The position numbers and the translations under genes were made by a program. The notes under the pieces are model-generated. The model was not told the DNA's origin and ran no database searches. It worked only from the letters and a program-made list of their open reading frames with translations. This document shows positions 19,739 through 28,512 of a stretch of DNA of 64,000 bases, piece by piece; positions within the stretch are counted from its first letter, which is position 1, and the number at the start of each line of letters is the position of its first letter. Origin of the DNA: Microbacterium schleiferi. GTDB lineage: Bacteria > Actinomycetota > Actinomycetes > Actinomycetales > Microbacteriaceae. Location: positions 186,001 through 250,000 of the forward strand of contig NZ_JAJGNI010000003.1 of NCBI RefSeq assembly GCF_020781975.1, read 5' to 3'.

Positions 19739-20448
19739 GCGTGGGAATCCTCGGTTTCGTTGCTCGTGCCGGTGTCGGCGGTGGCGGGGTCCGAGACGTT
19801 GGCATCGCCCTCGGTAAGCAGGTAGGTCCAGATAGACTCGGCGATCTCCGCAGCGCCCAGCGCGTCACCGAGGGCGCAGCGCGCGATCAGCTGGTCGTGG
19901 CGCAGTGTCGAGAGCTCGGCGTGCTCCGACGAGAATTGTGCGCGTTCTGCTCGCAGGAGGACCGGTTCATACAGGCGCAGCACCGTTCGTATTGCATCGT
20001 TGTCGGCGATTTCGACCAGGATGCCGTGAAAGAGTTCGTCGGCGGCGATGGCGCCGTCGATGTCACCGCACCGGAGCGCTGCGGCGAACAGGCGATTCGC
20101 AGCACGCATCCGCTCGATCGTGTTCGAGTCGAGTCGCGGCACTGCTGCAAGCGCAGCGAGACGGTGCATGGCCGCTACGACATCGCGAGCCTCACTGGTG
20201 GCCCGACGTTCGATCGGCGAGATGATTGTCGCCCGTCCCGGTGTCGTCTGGACGAGTCCCGCGTGTGCGAGCTCGAGCAGCGCCTCGCGAACAGGTGTGC
20301 GGCTCACGCCCAGCCACTGCGCAATGTCGGCGTCACGCACCTGTTCGCCCGGCGCGAGGGTGCCGTCCACGATGGCGGCGCGCAGCCGTGCTTGTACCTC
20401 GTCGCGGAGGAGGGGGCGGTGGGTGCCCGCTGTCGAGGGGACCGGCAT
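19735..20448 (-). CDS. GntR family transcriptional regulator (FCD type)
   Basis: The 237-residue protein has an N-terminal winged helix (about 12-75, [20 protein letters not shown], a typical GntR recognition region) and an alpha-helical FCD ligand domain (about 90-215, with [15 protein letters not shown]). It overlaps acdS by four bases, so it is the probable ACC-responsive regulator, in the role AcdR plays in other bacteria, although those regulators are usually Lrp type. A 16-bp palindrome covers its own start codon, indicating autoregulation. The C-terminal tail (about 25 residues) is acidic, low in complexity and probably disordered. Confidence 0.88.
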   Translation of the reverse strand: MPVPSTAGTHRPLLRDEVQARLRAAIVDGTLAPGEQVRDADIAQWLGVSRTPVREALLELAHAGLVQTTPGRATIISPIERRATSEARDVVAAMHRLAALAAVPRLDSNTIERMRAANRLFAAALRCGDIDGAIAADELFHGILVEIADNDAIRTVLRLYEPVLLRAERAQFSSEHAELSTLRHDQLIARCALGDALGAAEIAESIWTYLLTEGDANVSDPATADTGTSNETEDSHA

Positions 20449-20462
20449 GCAATATATTGCAT
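20447..20462 (-). promoter_or_regulatory. Palindromic operator ATGCAATATATTGCAT overlapping the gntR start
   Basis: A perfect 16-bp palindrome, AT-rich in a GC-rich context. The FCD-type GntR regulators commonly bind such sequences. It overlaps the start codon of the regulator and the likely -10, a position suited to repression of the gntR-acdS operon. Confidence 0.7.
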
Positions 20463-20501
20463 ACGGAACGACGCGTGTCTGTCAACTCCGACCGGCGGGG
20501 T

Positions 20502-21140
20502 TCAGGCCAGGTGTCCGGCGGGGACGTCGAGATCGCTGGTGTACGTCAGCGTCGTGATCACGGCGATCTCGAGCGCGCGCGTGATGTCGGCTTGGGGGAG
20601 CGATGCCGCGCCGGGTGGTGCGTTCTCGGCATCCCATGGCACATGGATGAAGCCCGCCCGCAGTCCCGGGGTGTTCGCGCTCACGTGTGCGACCGTGAAG
20701 AATACGTCGTTGCAGACGAACGAGCCTGCCGATAGCGACACGGAGGCGGGGATGCCGCTGGCCGCGATCTCCGTGGCGATCGCCTTGACGGGGAGCGAGG
20801 ATGCGTACGCGAGGGGCGCGCCGGGGATGCTGGCGGTGTCGACGGGCTGATGCCCCGCGTTGTCGGGAATGCGGGCGTCGCGCAGATTCACGGCGATGCG
20901 CTCCGGCGTGATGGCGTCGCGACCGCCGGCCAGGCCTGTCGCAATGACGACATCGGGCCTGTGTGTGGCGACGAGCTCGATCAGCTCTGCGCCAGCGCGC
21001 GCGAAATCCACGGGAAGTACTGCCGTGACCAGTCGAGCCGGCCCGTTCCACGCGGCGCCCAATCGCACTACCGCGTCGCCTGACGGATTCGTCTGATCAC
21101 CGGCGAACGGTTCGAAGCCGGTCAGAAGCACGGTCGACAT
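20502..21140 (-). CDS. pcp: Pyroglutamyl-peptidase I
   Basis: Pcp removes N-terminal pyroglutamate from peptides. The 212-residue cysteine peptidase (family C15) begins with VLLTGFEPFAGDQTNPS and carries the catalytic triad: glutamate in RDAITPERIAVN (about 81), cysteine in SAGSFVCNDVFF (about 144) and histidine in AGFIHVPWD (about 166). Length is normal. The start is leaderless (TACCGT six bases upstream). It is upstream of the acdS operon but separated by the operator, so it is likely a separate unit. Confidence 0.93.
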   Translation of the reverse strand: MSTVLLTGFEPFAGDQTNPSGDAVVRLGAAWNGPARLVTAVLPVDFARAGAELIELVATHRPDVVIATGLAGGRDAITPERIAVNLRDARIPDNAGHQPVDTASIPGAPLAYASSLPVKAIATEIAASGIPASVSLSAGSFVCNDVFFTVAHVSANTPGLRAGFIHVPWDAENAPPGAASLPQADITRALEIAVITTLTYTSDLDVPAGHLA

Positions 21141-21146
21141 GCCTTC

Positions 21147-21152
21147 ACGGTA
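21147..21152 (-). promoter_or_regulatory. -10 hexamer TACCGT of pcp (leaderless)
   Basis: On the minus strand, exactly six bases before ATG 21140. Confidence 0.55.
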
Positions 21153-21167
21153 CGTCGAGGATGCCGG

Positions 21168-21192
21168 TAGAATATGCTGACACGATTTAGCA
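21168..21192 (+). promoter_or_regulatory. -10 element and LacI-like operator of the sucrose phosphorylase gene
   Basis: TAGAAT at 21168-21173 is a good -10. Immediately after it, TGCTGACACGATTTAGCA (21175-21192) is an imperfect palindrome (six of nine pairs) with a central CG, the pattern of LacI-family operators, and it would cover the transcription start. No LacI gene is nearby in the window. Confidence 0.45.
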
Positions 21193-21244
21193 ACGCGGAG
21201 GAGGTCGTCAGGACCGAGCCGCAGACGCCTCCGGAGTGCTCCTC

Positions 21245-22732
21245 ATGACCCATCCGATCCAGCTCATCGCCTATGCCGACCGCCTGGGAGGGACGATTCC
21301 CGCGCTCGGTGAGGTAGTACGCGACCGATTCGCTGGAGCCTTCGGCGGCGTTCACATCCTTCCTTTCTTCACGCCCTTCGACGGCGCCGACGCCGGGTTC
21401 GACCCCGACGATCACACGACAGTCGACCCTCGGCTGGGCACGTGGGAAGATGTCCGCGCCCTCTCTGACGACCTCGATGTCATGGTGGATGTCATCGTCA
21501 ATCACGTGTCTGCCCGCTCGCCGCAGTTCCGCGACGTCATCCAGAACGGGGACCAGTCGCGCTACGCGGAGATGTTCCTGACGATGGGAACCGTCTTCCC
21601 GGACGGTGCGACAGAAGCCGATCTGCTGCGGATCTATCGGCCCCGTCCCGGGCTCCCGTTCACTCCGTATCCGTGGGGCGAGTCGACCCGGCTGGTGTGG
21701 ACCACCTTCACCGCGGCACAGGTCGACATCGATGTGCGCAGTGCTGCGGGGTCCGCGTACCTCATTTCGATCCTGGATGCCCTGCGCGATGCTGGCACAC
21801 GGATGATTCGCCTGGACGCTGTCGGTTATGCGGTGAAGACGCCGGGCAGCTCGTCGTTCATGACGCCTGAGACCTTTGCTTTCATCGATGAGCTGACCGC
21901 GCTGGCGCACGAGCGCGGGCTCGAGGTCCTAGTCGAGGTTCACTCGTTCTACCGTCGCCAGATCGAGATCGCCCAGCGCGTCGACCGTGTGTACGACTTC
22001 GCGCTTCCGCCCCTGGTGCTGTTCGCTGCCGCGACTGGAGATCACGCGCCGCTGGCGCGCTGGATCGCTGAGCGGCCCGAGAACGCCGTGACCGTGCTGG
22101 ACACTCACGACGGCATCGGCATCGTGGACGTGGGGCCCGACGCGGCGACGGGGGAGCCCGGGCTTCTGGATGCCACCCAGCTCGACGCGTTGGTCGAAGC
22201 GATCCACGACGCCACGGGCGGGCAAAGCCGGGCGGCAACGGGCGCGGCGGCTTCGAACCTCGACATCTATCAGGTCAACAGCACTTTTTACGACGCCCTG
22301 CGCCGCGATGATCGGGCGTACCTGGCAGCACGTGCAGTGCAGCTGTTCTTGCCCGGCATCCACCAGATCTATTACGTCGGGGCTCTCGCTGGAACCAATG
22401 ACATGGATCTGCTTGGGCGCACCGGGGTCGGGCGCGACATCAACCGCCACATCTACAGTGACGCCGACGTGACGCGCGACCTTGAGCGGCCTGTCGTTGC
22501 CGCTCTGTTGGAGCTGTGCCGATTCCGCGCTGGCGCCCCGGGGCTCGACGGGGCCTTCCAGTCGCGGCTCGATGACGACGGATGGTTGCACATGCGGTGG
22601 GAGTCGGCATCCGGATGGTCCGAGCTGCGGGCGCGGCTGGACCAGGGCCAGGCCGAACTCCGCTGGGCGCGCGCCGACGGGCGCGAGCACGCTACGGCGG
22701 ACCTGCTCGAGCAGCCTCCCACCGATGGGTGA
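21245..22732 (+). CDS. Sucrose phosphorylase (GH13_18)
   Basis: The enzyme phosphorolyses sucrose to alpha-glucose 1-phosphate and fructose. The 495-residue protein follows the Bifidobacterium sucrose phosphorylase almost throughout (QLIAYADRLGGTIP, GVHILPFFTPFDGADAGFD, LYQVNSTFYDAL-like DIYQVNSTFYDAL). The catalytic residues are D191 (RLDAVGYA), E231 (EVHSFY) and D289 (DTHDG). ATG 21245 is preferred because GGAG lies eight bases upstream; an upstream GTG at 21236 would add MLL only. Sucrose import is presumably encoded elsewhere. A candidate operator lies on the promoter. Confidence 0.92.
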   Translation: MTHPIQLIAYADRLGGTIPALGEVVRDRFAGAFGGVHILPFFTPFDGADAGFDPDDHTTVDPRLGTWEDVRALSDDLDVMVDVIVNHVSARSPQFRDVIQNGDQSRYAEMFLTMGTVFPDGATEADLLRIYRPRPGLPFTPYPWGESTRLVWTTFTAAQVDIDVRSAAGSAYLISILDALRDAGTRMIRLDAVGYAVKTPGSSSFMTPETFAFIDELTALAHERGLEVLVEVHSFYRRQIEIAQRVDRVYDFALPPLVLFAAATGDHAPLARWIAERPENAVTVLDTHDGIGIVDVGPDAATGEPGLLDATQLDALVEAIHDATGGQSRAATGAAASNLDIYQVNSTFYDALRRDDRAYLAARAVQLFLPGIHQIYYVGALAGTNDMDLLGRTGVGRDINRHIYSDADVTRDLERPVVAALLELCRFRAGAPGLDGAFQSRLDDDGWLHMRWESASGWSELRARLDQGQAELRWARADGREHATADLLEQPPTDG

Positions 22733-22798
22733 GGCCCGGACGCCTTCGGCTCGCCGTTCGCTGAACCGGTGCGCCGCCGCGGCCTAGACTTGACGCTC

Positions 22799-24595
22799 GT
22801 GGTCACCCGTCTCTCGCATTACTTCCTCCGCACGCTTCGCGAAGACCCCGCCGACGCCGAGGTCACCAGCCACAAACTCCTGGTGCGCGCCGGCTACATC
22901 CGGCGTCAGGCACCCGGCATCTTCGCGTGGCTGCCACTGGGCCTGCGGGTCAAGGCGAAGCTCGAGCAGATCATCCGCGACGAGATGGCTGCCGCGGGAG
23001 CCTACGAAGTGCACTTCCCGGCGCTGTTGCCCCGGGAGCCCTACGAAGCGTCGGGGCGCTGGGAGTCTTACGGCGACGGTATCTTCCGCCTCCAGGATCG
23101 CAAGGGCGCCGACTATCTGCTCGCGCCGACCCACGAGGAGATGTTCACGCTCCTGGTGAAGGACCTCTACTCCTCGTACAAGGATCTGCCGCTGGCGATC
23201 TACCAGATCCAGGACAAATACCGCGACGAGGCTCGGCCGCGCGCGGGGCTGCTGCGCGGGCGTGAGTTCACGATGAAGGATGCCTACTCCTTCGACTACA
23301 CGGATGCCGGGCTCGATGCGTCGTACCAGGCCCAGCGTGACGCGTATGAGCGAATCTTCCAGCGGCTCGGACTCGAGTACGTCATCGTCAACGCCGACAA
23401 CGGGCTGATGGGCGGCGCTCGGAGCGAGGAGTTCCTGCATCCGACCCCCGTCGGGGAAGACACGTTCGTTCGCAGCGCCGGGGGATACGCCGCCAATGTC
23501 GAGGCCTTCACCACGGTCGTTCCTGCACCCCTGCCGTTCGATGGCCTTCCGGACCCGGTGATCTTCGACTCGCCCGACACCCCGACGATCGCCACGCTGG
23601 TAGACCACCTCAACGCGAACGAGGCTGCCCCGGCTCCCGGCATCGCCGGTCCCGCCACGGATGGCGACACGACGTGGACGGCAGCTCACACGCTGAAGAA
23701 CGTGGTGCTCGCGCTGACCCACCTCGACGGCACCCGCGAGATCGTCGTGGTCGGTATCCCTGGAGACCGCGATATCGACGACAAGCGCGCCGAGGTGGCC
23801 TTCGCGCCCGCCGCCGTCGAGGCGGCGACGGCTGACGATTTTGAGAACAGCCCGTTGCTCGTGAAGGGCTACATCGGTCCCTGGTCACCGACGGGGGCGA
23901 TTCTCGGCGAAGAGTCGGCGACCGGCATCCGGTATCTCCTCGACCCGCGTGTCGTGGAGGGTACGTCGTGGGTCACTGGCGCGAACATCGACCAGAAGCA
24001 TGTCCACTCACTCGTGGCGGGACGGGACTTCAGCGGCGACGGTTTCGTCGAGGTGGCGAACGTTCTGCCCGGCGACCCGGCACCGGATGGCTCGGGCCCC
24101 GTCGAACTGGCGCGTGGAATGGAGATCGGTCACGTCTTCCAACTCGGCCGCTTCTTCGCCGAGACGCTTGGCCTGAAGGTTCTGGATGAGAACGGCAAGC
24201 TCGTGACGGTGACGATGGGCTCCTACGGCATCGGCGTCACGCGGATCCTTGCGATCATCGCTGAGCTGAGCAACGACGAGAAGGGTCTCATCTGGCCGAC
24301 TGCCGTGGCACCCTTCGATGTGCACGTCGTCGCCACGGGCAAGGACGCCGTCGCGTTCGACCTTGCGGAACAGGCAAGCGCGCGACTTGAGGCGGCCGGT
24401 CTCGCGGTCGTTTACGACGACCGCCCCAAGGTTTCTCCGGGGGTGAAATTCGGCGACGCGGAGCTTGTCGGCGTGCCACGCATCCTCGTGGTCGGACGGG
24501 GAGCGGCGGCCGGTGAGGTCGAGCTCTGGGATCGCCGCACCGGCGAGCGCGAGACGATGACGCTTGACGACGCCATCGCTCGCCTCGCGCCGTGA
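22799..24595 (+). CDS. proS: Prolyl-tRNA synthetase (bacterial type with editing domain)
   Basis: ProS charges tRNA-Pro in the cytoplasm. The 598-residue protein has the class II motifs (motif 1 around [16 protein letters not shown]; motif 2 [20 protein letters not shown]; motif 3 GSYGIGVTR), an inserted YbaK-like editing domain (about 230-400) between motifs 2 and 3, and the C-terminal anticodon-binding domain. GTG 22799 was chosen because the family starts at the following residues ([14 protein letters not shown]) and because TAGACT lies eight bases upstream, implying a leaderless or nearly leaderless mRNA. Confidence 0.96.
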   Translation: MVTRLSHYFLRTLREDPADAEVTSHKLLVRAGYIRRQAPGIFAWLPLGLRVKAKLEQIIRDEMAAAGAYEVHFPALLPREPYEASGRWESYGDGIFRLQDRKGADYLLAPTHEEMFTLLVKDLYSSYKDLPLAIYQIQDKYRDEARPRAGLLRGREFTMKDAYSFDYTDAGLDASYQAQRDAYERIFQRLGLEYVIVNADNGLMGGARSEEFLHPTPVGEDTFVRSAGGYAANVEAFTTVVPAPLPFDGLPDPVIFDSPDTPTIATLVDHLNANEAAPAPGIAGPATDGDTTWTAAHTLKNVVLALTHLDGTREIVVVGIPGDRDIDDKRAEVAFAPAAVEAATADDFENSPLLVKGYIGPWSPTGAILGEESATGIRYLLDPRVVEGTSWVTGANIDQKHVHSLVAGRDFSGDGFVEVANVLPGDPAPDGSGPVELARGMEIGHVFQLGRFFAETLGLKVLDENGKLVTVTMGSYGIGVTRILAIIAELSNDEKGLIWPTAVAPFDVHVVATGKDAVAFDLAEQASARLEAAGLAVVYDDRPKVSPGVKFGDAELVGVPRILVVGRGAAAGEVELWDRRTGERETMTLDDAIARLAP

Positions 24596-24599
24596 GGTA

Positions 24600-25103
24600 T
24601 CAGTAGGCGATCTTCGCGTGCCGGACGATGTCGTCGTCCGGTGTGTCGCGGGTCACCAGCGCCTTCAGCATCCCGGCGGCCTGCGCCAACCGGTTCTGTC
24701 CGGGTTCCCAGAACTCCACTTCGACCGGGCTCACCCGCAGGAGGGTGATCCCGGGCGTATCGAGCCCGTCCTCGAACCACACCTCCAGCGACGGCGAGTA
24801 CAGCTCTTGCATGAGTGCATCGTCGTGGACGACGCGGGCGTGACCGGCGACCGAGACGTAGCGCATGCCCTTCGGGTCGCAGTAGGACAGTCCGACCTCG
24901 TCATCTGCTTCGGCCTCGTCGACCTTCTTGGTGTGCTCGGCCGTGAAGAACCAGATGTCTCCGTTCTCGTCCATCCGGCGTGTGCTCATCGGGCGGCTCA
25001 CCAGATTGCCGCCGTCATCGCGCGTCGTGAGCATCGTGATGTCGATGTCTTCGACGAGTTCCTTGGCGCGGGTGCGGGCTTCGGTTCCTGTCAATTCCGT
25101 CAT
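24600..25103 (-). CDS. Pyridoxamine 5'-phosphate oxidase-like flavin-binding protein (general stress 26 family)
   Basis: The 167-residue split-barrel protein has the PPOX-fold pattern of the general-stress-protein-26 group: AKELVEDIDITMLTT, VSRPMSTRRMDENGDIWFFT, and VSVAGHARVVHD. Members bind FMN or FAD and may reduce small molecules; true pyridoxamine phosphate oxidase activity is not implied. ATG 25103 is chosen because a GTG further upstream would run the frame through a 24-base palindrome that looks like a terminator. It converges on proS with only four bases between the stops. Confidence 0.78.
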   Translation of the reverse strand: MTELTGTEARTRAKELVEDIDITMLTTRDDGGNLVSRPMSTRRMDENGDIWFFTAEHTKKVDEAEADDEVGLSYCDPKGMRYVSVAGHARVVHDDALMQELYSPSLEVWFEDGLDTPGITLLRVSPVEVEFWEPGQNRLAQAAGMLKALVTRDTPDDDIVRHAKIAY

Positions 25104-25121
25104 GTCGGCAGGATGTGGGTC

Positions 25122-25145
25122 ATCCCCTCGCGCGCGCGAGGGGAT
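25122..25145 (-). terminator. Perfect 24-base palindrome, probable terminator of the DUF1206 gene
   Basis: A perfect inverted repeat with CCCCTCGCGC arms and no loop spacer lies 10 bases beyond the stop of the minus-strand DUF1206 gene and before the next gene. No T-tract follows. Termination or a dyad binding site are both possible. Confidence 0.5.
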
Positions 25146-25154
25146 TGACACGGG

Positions 25155-25964
25155 TCACAGGTCTGCATATCGGGCGCGGAAGAAACAGAAGAGCCCGTAT
25201 GCGGCGAAGCCTGTGCCGACGCCGATGACGAGTGCCGGGCCGGCCGGTAGCGCGAGCAGGGAGTGGATCGCTTCGTCCAATCCTCCGGCGGCGTCTGGGT
25301 CGGTGGTGACCGCCGCGATCACGACCAGGATGCCCACGACGGCAAGCGCGAGGCCCTTTGCGACGTATCCCACGATTCCGAGCACTGTCACCGTCATCCC
25401 GAGCCCCCCGCCCGGGTATGACATCTTCTTCTGGAAGCCGCGGGTCACGCCGACACCGGCGTAAGCAACGCCGGCGATGAGGATGCCGATCCCCAGGATG
25501 CCGAGCACGATCGGTCCCGCGAACAGCGAGAGCACGCCCTCGCTGGCATCCTCCGCGCTCTGTTCACTGTTGGGCCGCGCGCCCAGTGCAATTGCTGCCG
25601 CCAGCACCGCAAGGATCAGGTAGACGACCCCGCGGCCCCAGGAGGCTATTCTGCGCCGCCACCTGTCGGGCTCATCAGAGCCGCGTACGACAAGGCCGTC
25701 CGCGAGCTGATGGGCGCCGAGCACGGCAAGCAGCGCGGCAATCACCCAGACGAGGATGATGCCGAACGGCGCCTCGGCAAGTGCGGTGAACGCCCCGCTC
25801 TGGCTGGTCTGCTCGCTCGATCCTCCCAGCGCGACAGTGATCACGAGGGTGCTCAGGAGCAGATGCACCAGGCCCATCGCGACGTATCCGCCTCGGGCGA
25901 GCGCTCGAACGGCGGGATGAGATTGCGCATCGCGCGCGGTCTTTTTCACGCTGCCGGGGGCCAT
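25155..25964 (-). CDS. DUF1206 membrane protein
   Basis: The 269-residue protein has six predicted transmembrane helices arranged as three similar pairs (HPAVRALARGGYVAMGLVHL, WGRGVVYLILAVLAAAIALG, GYVAKGLALAVVGILVVIAA), each pair beginning with an arginine- or lysine-rich loop, the DUF1206 internal repeat. Its function is unknown. The ATG is six bases behind TACGCT on the minus strand (25976-25971), so the message is probably leaderless. Confidence 0.82.
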   Translation of the reverse strand: MAPGSVKKTARDAQSHPAVRALARGGYVAMGLVHLLLSTLVITVALGGSSEQTSQSGAFTALAEAPFGIILVWVIAALLAVLGAHQLADGLVVRGSDEPDRWRRRIASWGRGVVYLILAVLAAAIALGARPNSEQSAEDASEGVLSLFAGPIVLGILGIGILIAGVAYAGVGVTRGFQKKMSYPGGGLGMTVTVLGIVGYVAKGLALAVVGILVVIAAVTTDPDAAGGLDEAIHSLLALPAGPALVIGVGTGFAAYGLFCFFRARYADL

Positions 25965-25970
25965 GGGCCG

Positions 25971-25976
25971 AGCGTA
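25971..25976 (-). promoter_or_regulatory. -10 hexamer TACGCT of the DUF1206 gene (leaderless)
   Basis: On the minus strand, exactly six bases before ATG 25964. Confidence 0.55.
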
Positions 25977-26048
25977 TCTGCGGTCGGCACGGTCGCGGAG
26001 ACGGTTGACGTCAGCGCGAGCCGATGCAACAGGCGATCGTCAGTGGGC

Positions 26049-26879
26049 TCAGAGTCCGAACTCCGCACGCACGTGGTCGCGGATCTCGACATACTCCGGG
26101 CGATCCCAGAAGAAGAGAAGCTTCTGCGCGATCACCGTGTCGTCGTCGGGTTCGGGCTCGAGCACGAACGTCATGAAGCTCTCGGCGAAGTCTTCGACCA
26201 CATTGGTGGCGGCGTAGTCGCTGACGAAGTCCTCTTCGTGATCGAGATAGAACTCGTAGGCGAGGTCGGCGTCTGCATTACCAGGATCCGGAGCATCCGA
26301 CCCGTACCGGGCCCAGAACTCCTGGTCGAAGCCCCACAGCGCCGAATCCGGCTCTGCGCACCCCTCGTCCAGCTGCAGCGTGTCGCAGCTCCACGCAGCG
26401 GGGTCGGTCTGGCCCGGAGACAGGCTCAGAATGTGCGCGTACTCGTGGATCATCGTGGGCAGCAGCACATCTTGGTCTGCCCCGTCAGCGAGGTTCACCA
26501 CGAGTGTCCACCGCGCGGGATCGTCAGTCTGGCGTACGTAGGCCCCCAGGTCGCTGGAGTCTGAATCTCCGACACGGAAGTCGCGGATGACGCTGACTGC
26601 CACCTCGGGGGTCGCGATCCTCACAAACATGTCCCAGACCGACTCGGTGGTCTCGTCGCCGGTGGGTGACAGCGAAGCATCCGGCTCGACGGTGTAGACC
26701 TGGACGACGCCGAGATCCTCGTCATCCTCGGTGTAGACCTCGCCGTCGCTGTACTGGCCGGAGCCGCTCTCGTCGACGACGCCGAAGTCGGTGAACGCTG
26801 TCAGCGAGCAACCCGACAGGGCAAGAAGAAGGGCGACGAGGGCGGTTGCGGCGGCGGGCAGTGTTCGCCTGCGGGTCAT
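26049..26879 (-). CDS. Lipoprotein with putative zinc-metallopeptidase motif
   Basis: The 276-residue protein has a lipoprotein signal (TRRRTLPAAATALVALLLAL, lipobox SGCS), then a region rich in aspartate, and a zinc-binding HEYAH motif (HExxH) in TMIHEYAHILSLS near residue 145. A downstream glutamate region (NVVEDFAESFMTFVLE) could supply the third ligand, giving a gluzincin-like site. Extracellular proteolysis is an inference; no family is recognised. It overlaps the AGCS symporter stop by four bases, so the two are translationally coupled. Cysteines in WSCDTLQLDEGC may form a disulfide. Confidence 0.7.
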   Translation of the reverse strand: MTRRRTLPAAATALVALLLALSGCSLTAFTDFGVVDESGSGQYSDGEVYTEDDEDLGVVQVYTVEPDASLSPTGDETTESVWDMFVRIATPEVAVSVIRDFRVGDSDSSDLGAYVRQTDDPARWTLVVNLADGADQDVLLPTMIHEYAHILSLSPGQTDPAAWSCDTLQLDEGCAEPDSALWGFDQEFWARYGSDAPDPGNADADLAYEFYLDHEEDFVSDYAATNVVEDFAESFMTFVLEPEPDDDTVIAQKLLFFWDRPEYVEIRDHVRAEFGL

Positions 26880-28381
26880 TGCTGTGCTCCGTGGAGGTGA
26901 TCGCGGTGCTTCTGGGACTGCCGCTTTTTGGTGATGAGATCCAGCGGACCGGTGACGGTGAGTTCGTCTTCCCAGCACTCGATCCCCGTGACGCCGGGCA
27001 GCAGGTCGCGGGTGAAGACGGGATCGCGGCCCTCCCGGCGTTGGCGGGTGTAGTCGCGCAGCAGGCGGAAGGCGATGCCCGACAGCAGCGCGATGGCGAT
27101 GAGGTTGATCAGTGCCATGACCCCCATGACGCCGTCCGCGAAGCTCCACACCAGGTCGGCAGAGGCGAGCGAGCCGAGGAGCACGGCGAGAACAACGGCA
27201 ACACGGTAGGCCGGGAGGATGCCGCGTCGGGTGGTGATGAACTCGATGTTGGACTGGCCGTAGTAGTAATTGCCGAGGATCGACGAGAACGCGAGCAGGA
27301 AGATGATGATGCTCAGCGCAATGTTCGACCACTCTCCGAGCGTGGAGACAAGTGCCCCCTGGGTGAGGGCGATCCCTCGCGATGCGCCCGCCAGATCAGG
27401 GACAGACACCAGGATGATGAAGGCGGTGATCGAGCAGACCAGGAAGGTGTCGAAGTAGACGCCCAGCGACTGCACCAGACCCTGCTTGACCGGGTGCGTG
27501 ACGGCGGCGCTGGCACCCGCGTTCGGAGCTGAACCGAGGCCCGCCTCGTTCGAGAACATGCCGCGTCGTACACCCGTCAGCACGATGTATCCGAACGTCG
27601 CGCCGACGACTTCGTTGAACCCCCACGCCTGCGTGAAGATCTCCCCGAAAACGACAGGGAGCTGATCGATGTGGATGGCGACCACCGCAAGGCCGAGCAG
27701 CAGGTAGGCGAGCGCCATGAGCGGCACCAGGGTCTGGGTGACTGACGCGATACGACGGATGCCGCCGAAGACCACGAGCGCCGTCAATAGGGCCACAATC
27801 ACCCCGGTGACCGGGCCGACCCATCCGGCATCCGTCCCGAAGCTCGACGAGACCGTGTCGGCGATCGTGTTGGCCTGCAGGGATGAGAACGCGAACGGGA
27901 AACAGATCAGCAGGATGACGGCAAAGAGCACACCCATCCACCGCGCGCGCAAACCTCGCTGCATGTAATAGGCGGGTCCGCCGCGGAAGCCGCCTTCGGC
28001 GTCGCGCACCTTGAACAGCTGCGCGAGCGAGGACTCGATGAAGCTCGATGACGCGCCGATCAGCGCCATGAGCCACATCCAGAACACTGCTCCGGGTCCG
28101 CCCAGCGCGATCGCGGTTCCCACCCCCGCGATGTTGCCGACGCCCACTCTCGAGGCCGCCGAAATCGTGAAAGCCTGGAACGACGACACGGACTGCGGTG
28201 CGCCGTCGGTTGTTCGCGGCGTCTTGTCGGTGAGGGTGCGGAACATCTCCGGGAAGAGCCGGATCTGCACGACGCCCGATCGCACCGTGAAATACAGGCC
28301 CAGTCCGACGACGATCGGAAGCACCGCCCAGGTCCAAAACAGGTCACCCCACTCGACGATGAGGGAATTGACGTCATCCAC
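26876..28381 (-). CDS. AGCS family sodium:alanine (amino acid) symporter
   Basis: The 501-residue protein has about ten to eleven transmembrane helices and the AGCS signature regions (SRVGVGNIAGVGTAIALGGPGAV divided over helix two, GGPAYYMQRGL, FGYIVLTGVRRGMFSNEAGLG). Such carriers move alanine or glycine with sodium across the inner membrane. GTG 28381 is preferred over a TTG 54 bases upstream because it gives the usual family N-terminus and sits six bases after CATACT. The downstream HEYAH lipoprotein overlaps by four bases. It is divergent from nusA. Confidence 0.9.
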   Translation of the reverse strand: MDDVNSLIVEWGDLFWTWAVLPIVVGLGLYFTVRSGVVQIRLFPEMFRTLTDKTPRTTDGAPQSVSSFQAFTISAASRVGVGNIAGVGTAIALGGPGAVFWMWLMALIGASSSFIESSLAQLFKVRDAEGGFRGGPAYYMQRGLRARWMGVLFAVILLICFPFAFSSLQANTIADTVSSSFGTDAGWVGPVTGVIVALLTALVVFGGIRRIASVTQTLVPLMALAYLLLGLAVVAIHIDQLPVVFGEIFTQAWGFNEVVGATFGYIVLTGVRRGMFSNEAGLGSAPNAGASAAVTHPVKQGLVQSLGVYFDTFLVCSITAFIILVSVPDLAGASRGIALTQGALVSTLGEWSNIALSIIIFLLAFSSILGNYYYGQSNIEFITTRRGILPAYRVAVVLAVLLGSLASADLVWSFADGVMGVMALINLIAIALLSGIAFRLLRDYTRQRREGRDPVFTRDLLPGVTGIECWEDELTVTGPLDLITKKRQSQKHRDHLHGAQQ

Positions 28382-28512
28382 GGCATCAGTATGTCGGTCC
28401 CGGGATGGAATGAGCGACCAACACGGGACGAGCAAAGGAGCGATCGGGTAACGTGGGATGATTCCGCGCGGCGTGTGATTCGCGACGGGTAGAGCTGAAT
28501 AGGGAGGTCACG

